DNA from: RBG-13-68-16 sp050018455
Lineage (GTDB): Bacteria > Acidobacteriota > Thermoanaerobaculia > Thermoanaerobaculales > Thermoanaerobaculaceae
Length of the DNA: 64,000 nt
Reading direction: 5' to 3'
NCBI GenBank assembly: GCA_050018455.1
Contig: JBEKAA010000003.1
Span: 1-64,000, forward strand
The notes below the pieces were generated by a model. That model did not search any database and had not been told where the DNA came from. It was given only the letters and a program-made list of their open reading frames with translations. Below are positions 62,411-64,000 of the stretch, piece after piece. Position 1 is the stretch's first letter. Each line of letters starts with the position of its first letter. The translations under genes were made by a program, and so were the position numbers.

Positions 62411-64000
62411 GACGCTCAGTTGCCTTCCTGCTCGCCCTGATCGCGCTCGGCTCGGCTTACGCGTCGCAGACCCGGTGGTTCGTCCTGGATACCCCATCTG
62501 CCCTTGCCGGTGCCACCGGCCACGGGGTCGTGATCTTCCCGGACGGCTCGCTGCGCCCACTGGCCCCGCTCGCGCCCGTGGCGACCTTCGACGAGCCGCT
62601 CGGCCTCGCACTGGCGGTGGCGTCCGACGGGACCGCATTCGTCGGCACGGGCCACCCGGCCCGGATCTACCGCGTGCGCGAGGGCAAAAAAGAGCTCATC
62701 GGGGAGGCGAAGGCGGACCAGATCACGGCGCTGCTGCTCGATCCGGACGGGACCCTCTGGGCGTGCACCGCCGCACCGGCGCTGCTGCTCCGTTGCGCCG
62801 GCGGGAAGGGGACGCTCGAAGAGGCCGCGCGACTACAGGATGGGACCCTTTGGGACCTCGCGTGGTTCAGGGGCGGCCTGGTGGCCGCCGCGGGCAACCC
62901 CGGCAGGCTGATGCGTCTCACCACCAAGGGCCTTGAACTCGCAGCGCCGATCCCCGACCGGCACGCGCGGTGCCTCGCCTCGAACGGAGGCGCCCTGCTC
63001 GTCGGCACCTCGGGGAAGGGGCTCGTCATGCGCTGGACCGGCGACTCCCCGCCGGGCGTTGTCTACGACTCGAGCTTCACGGAGATCGCCGCCCTCGCCG
63101 TCGCGCCGGACGGCGTCACGTACGCGGCGGCGTTGACCGGTGATCCGTCACTCGGCAAAGCGCCGCCGAAAGAGGACGGCGAGGCCACCGTGACGGTGTC
63201 CGTGACCGAGAGCCCGAGCGCGACGCCCCAAACGACGAAAGGCCCCGCGACGTCCGAGATCGTGCGGATCCTTCCCCAGGGGGCTGCGACGACGGTCCAT
63301 CGCTTCACCAAGCAGCTCGCCGGCGCGCTGGCGTGGGGCGACACCGGGCTGATCGTCGGCACCGGGCTCGAGGGCGAGCTGTGGCAGCTCGTGGATGGCG
63401 CAGCCGCGATGCTCGATACCGTCGACGCCGCGCAGGTCGTTCGCGTGGCGGCGGGCGGTGACTGGGTGCTGACCCAAACCCCCACCAAGCTGCTTCATCG
63501 CTCCGGGAAGGTCCATGGAACGTTCGCGTCCCCGCCCCTCGACGCCGGCCAGCCTGCGCAGTGGGGGGATTGGGCGCTCGTCGGCGAGCTGGCCCCATCC
63601 GGAGGGTGCGTGTTGCGTTTCCGCTCGGGCGCGACCGGCACACCGGACGAAACATGGAGCGCCTGGTCCGCGTCGATCGCCTGCCCGGGAGGGCAGGTGA
63701 CCGCGCCTCCCGCCCGCTACCTCCAGTGGCAGGTGGAACTCGAACCGGCGGCGGGCGCCCCGTCGCCCCGCGTCGGCCGCGTTGAGGTCGCGTACCGCCA
63801 GATCAACCTGCCCCCGGAGATCAGGGAGCTCACCGTCCACGACCCGGGAGAGATCTTCCTCAAGGGGCCGCCGCCGTCCGACCGAATCGTCGAGGTCCAG
63901 CACCCCGACCTGTCCGGCATCTTCACGACCCTCGACGATGACGCGAAGGAGGCCCCCGACCGGCTTGGCAAGAAGTACTACCGCATCGGGTACCAGACCG
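62407..64000 (+). CDS. Exported beta-propeller-like repeat protein, partial at the window end
   Basis: The frame is open from ATG 62407 to the last base (531 codons seen), so the gene is truncated by the window. A signal peptide (SVAFLLALIALGSAYA) starts it. Repeated strands of the form GLALAVASDGTAFVGTGH, ITALLLDPDGTLWACT and ALAVAPDGVTYAAAL indicate a beta-propeller of NHL/WD type; about residues 370-480 contain a jelly-roll-like part (CVLRFRSGATGTPDETWSAW). Coupled to the S55 peptidase by a four-base overlap, it may be its partner or substrate. Confidence 0.75.
   Translation, partial: MRRSVAFLLALIALGSAYASQTRWFVLDTPSALAGATGHGVVIFPDGSLRPLAPLAPVATFDEPLGLALAVASDGTAFVGTGHPARIYRVREGKKELIGEAKADQITALLLDPDGTLWACTAAPALLLRCAGGKGTLEEAARLQDGTLWDLAWFRGGLVAAAGNPGRLMRLTTKGLELAAPIPDRHARCLASNGGALLVGTSGKGLVMRWTGDSPPGVVYDSSFTEIAALAVAPDGVTYAAALTGDPSLGKAPPKEDGEATVTVSVTESPSATPQTTKGPATSEIVRILPQGAATTVHRFTKQLAGALAWGDTGLIVGTGLEGELWQLVDGAAAMLDTVDAAQVVRVAAGGDWVLTQTPTKLLHRSGKVHGTFASPPLDAGQPAQWGDWALVGELAPSGGCVLRFRSGATGTPDETWSAWSASIACPGGQVTAPPARYLQWQVELEPAAGAPSPRVGRVEVAYRQINLPPEIRELTVHDPGEIFLKGPPPSDRIVEVQHPDLSGIFTTLDDDAKEAPDRLGKKYYRIGYQT

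Noticed and set aside
60347..62638. 763-codon minus-strand frame across aroF and the S55 peptidase
   Set aside because: Both plus-strand genes have intact family motifs; the antisense product is Arg/Gly/His-rich with no domain.

Overview
The window is a 64 kb piece of a high-GC, Gram-negative-type bacterial chromosome, probably Acidobacteriota (Thermoanaerobaculia/Holophagae-like). Pointers are a Kdo2-lipid A-type acyltransferase, a MacAB-like transporter, Wzm/Wzt export genes, many lineage-type exported proteins, frequent GTG/TTG starts, and a 9/3 tRNA of the kind reported from Acidobacteria. There is no rRNA or ribosomal protein cluster, so the phylum call is inference.

Layout. 0.1-7 kb: lipid A-type acyltransferase, thiamine pyrophosphokinase, a periplasm-facing PEGA/TPR receptor Ser/Thr kinase, a DUF971 protein, a YgjP-like metallohydrolase, an acyl-ACP thioesterase-like protein and a thermolysin-family peptidase fused to an emfourin-like inhibitor domain. 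7.1-11.5 kb: a MacAB-type transporter operon (adaptor, ATPase, two permeases) whose adaptor carries an in-frame TAG. 11.6-20.6 kb: exported SurE, a polytopic membrane protein, secA, an 850 bp repeat-rich spacer, a PlsC-like acyltransferase and guaB. 20.6-31.1 kb: two convergent paralogous membrane proteins, then a polysaccharide export/modification operon (wzm, wzt, a WbdD-like methyltransferase-kinase fusion, a methyltransferase, a polysaccharide deacetylase, a GT4 glycosyltransferase). 31.4-44.5 kb: ftcD, etfBA, acpP-fabF, murB, a 1306-aa sigma54 activator, aroA and an AmrS-type radical SAM enzyme.

44.5-49.1 kb is the most unusual part. A 3.75 kb element has 16 bp perfect terminal inverted repeats and a 10 bp target duplication, and has split a methyltransferase gene. 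Besides an IS1-like transposase it carries a type II tRNA gene with its own consensus-like promoter, a 9 bp acceptor stem, a 3 bp T-stem and a UUA anticodon. It also carries two hypothetical genes, a ClpP/SppA-superfamily protease and a small gene coupled to it. The tRNA is a candidate nonsense (UAA, perhaps UAG) suppressor on a mobile element; the TAG-interrupted adaptor in the same window is a possible but unproven client.

49.2-64 kb: smc, an O-antigen-ligase-like membrane protein, an EamA transporter, three exported proteins of mostly unknown role (one DUF1684 lipoprotein), aroF-type DAHP synthase, an S55 (SpoIVB-like) peptidase and an exported repeat protein running off the end.

Intergenic spaces repeatedly hold inverted arrays of short 6-8 nt words, each array family using different words, and one REP/MITE-like palindrome whose tail occurs twice.
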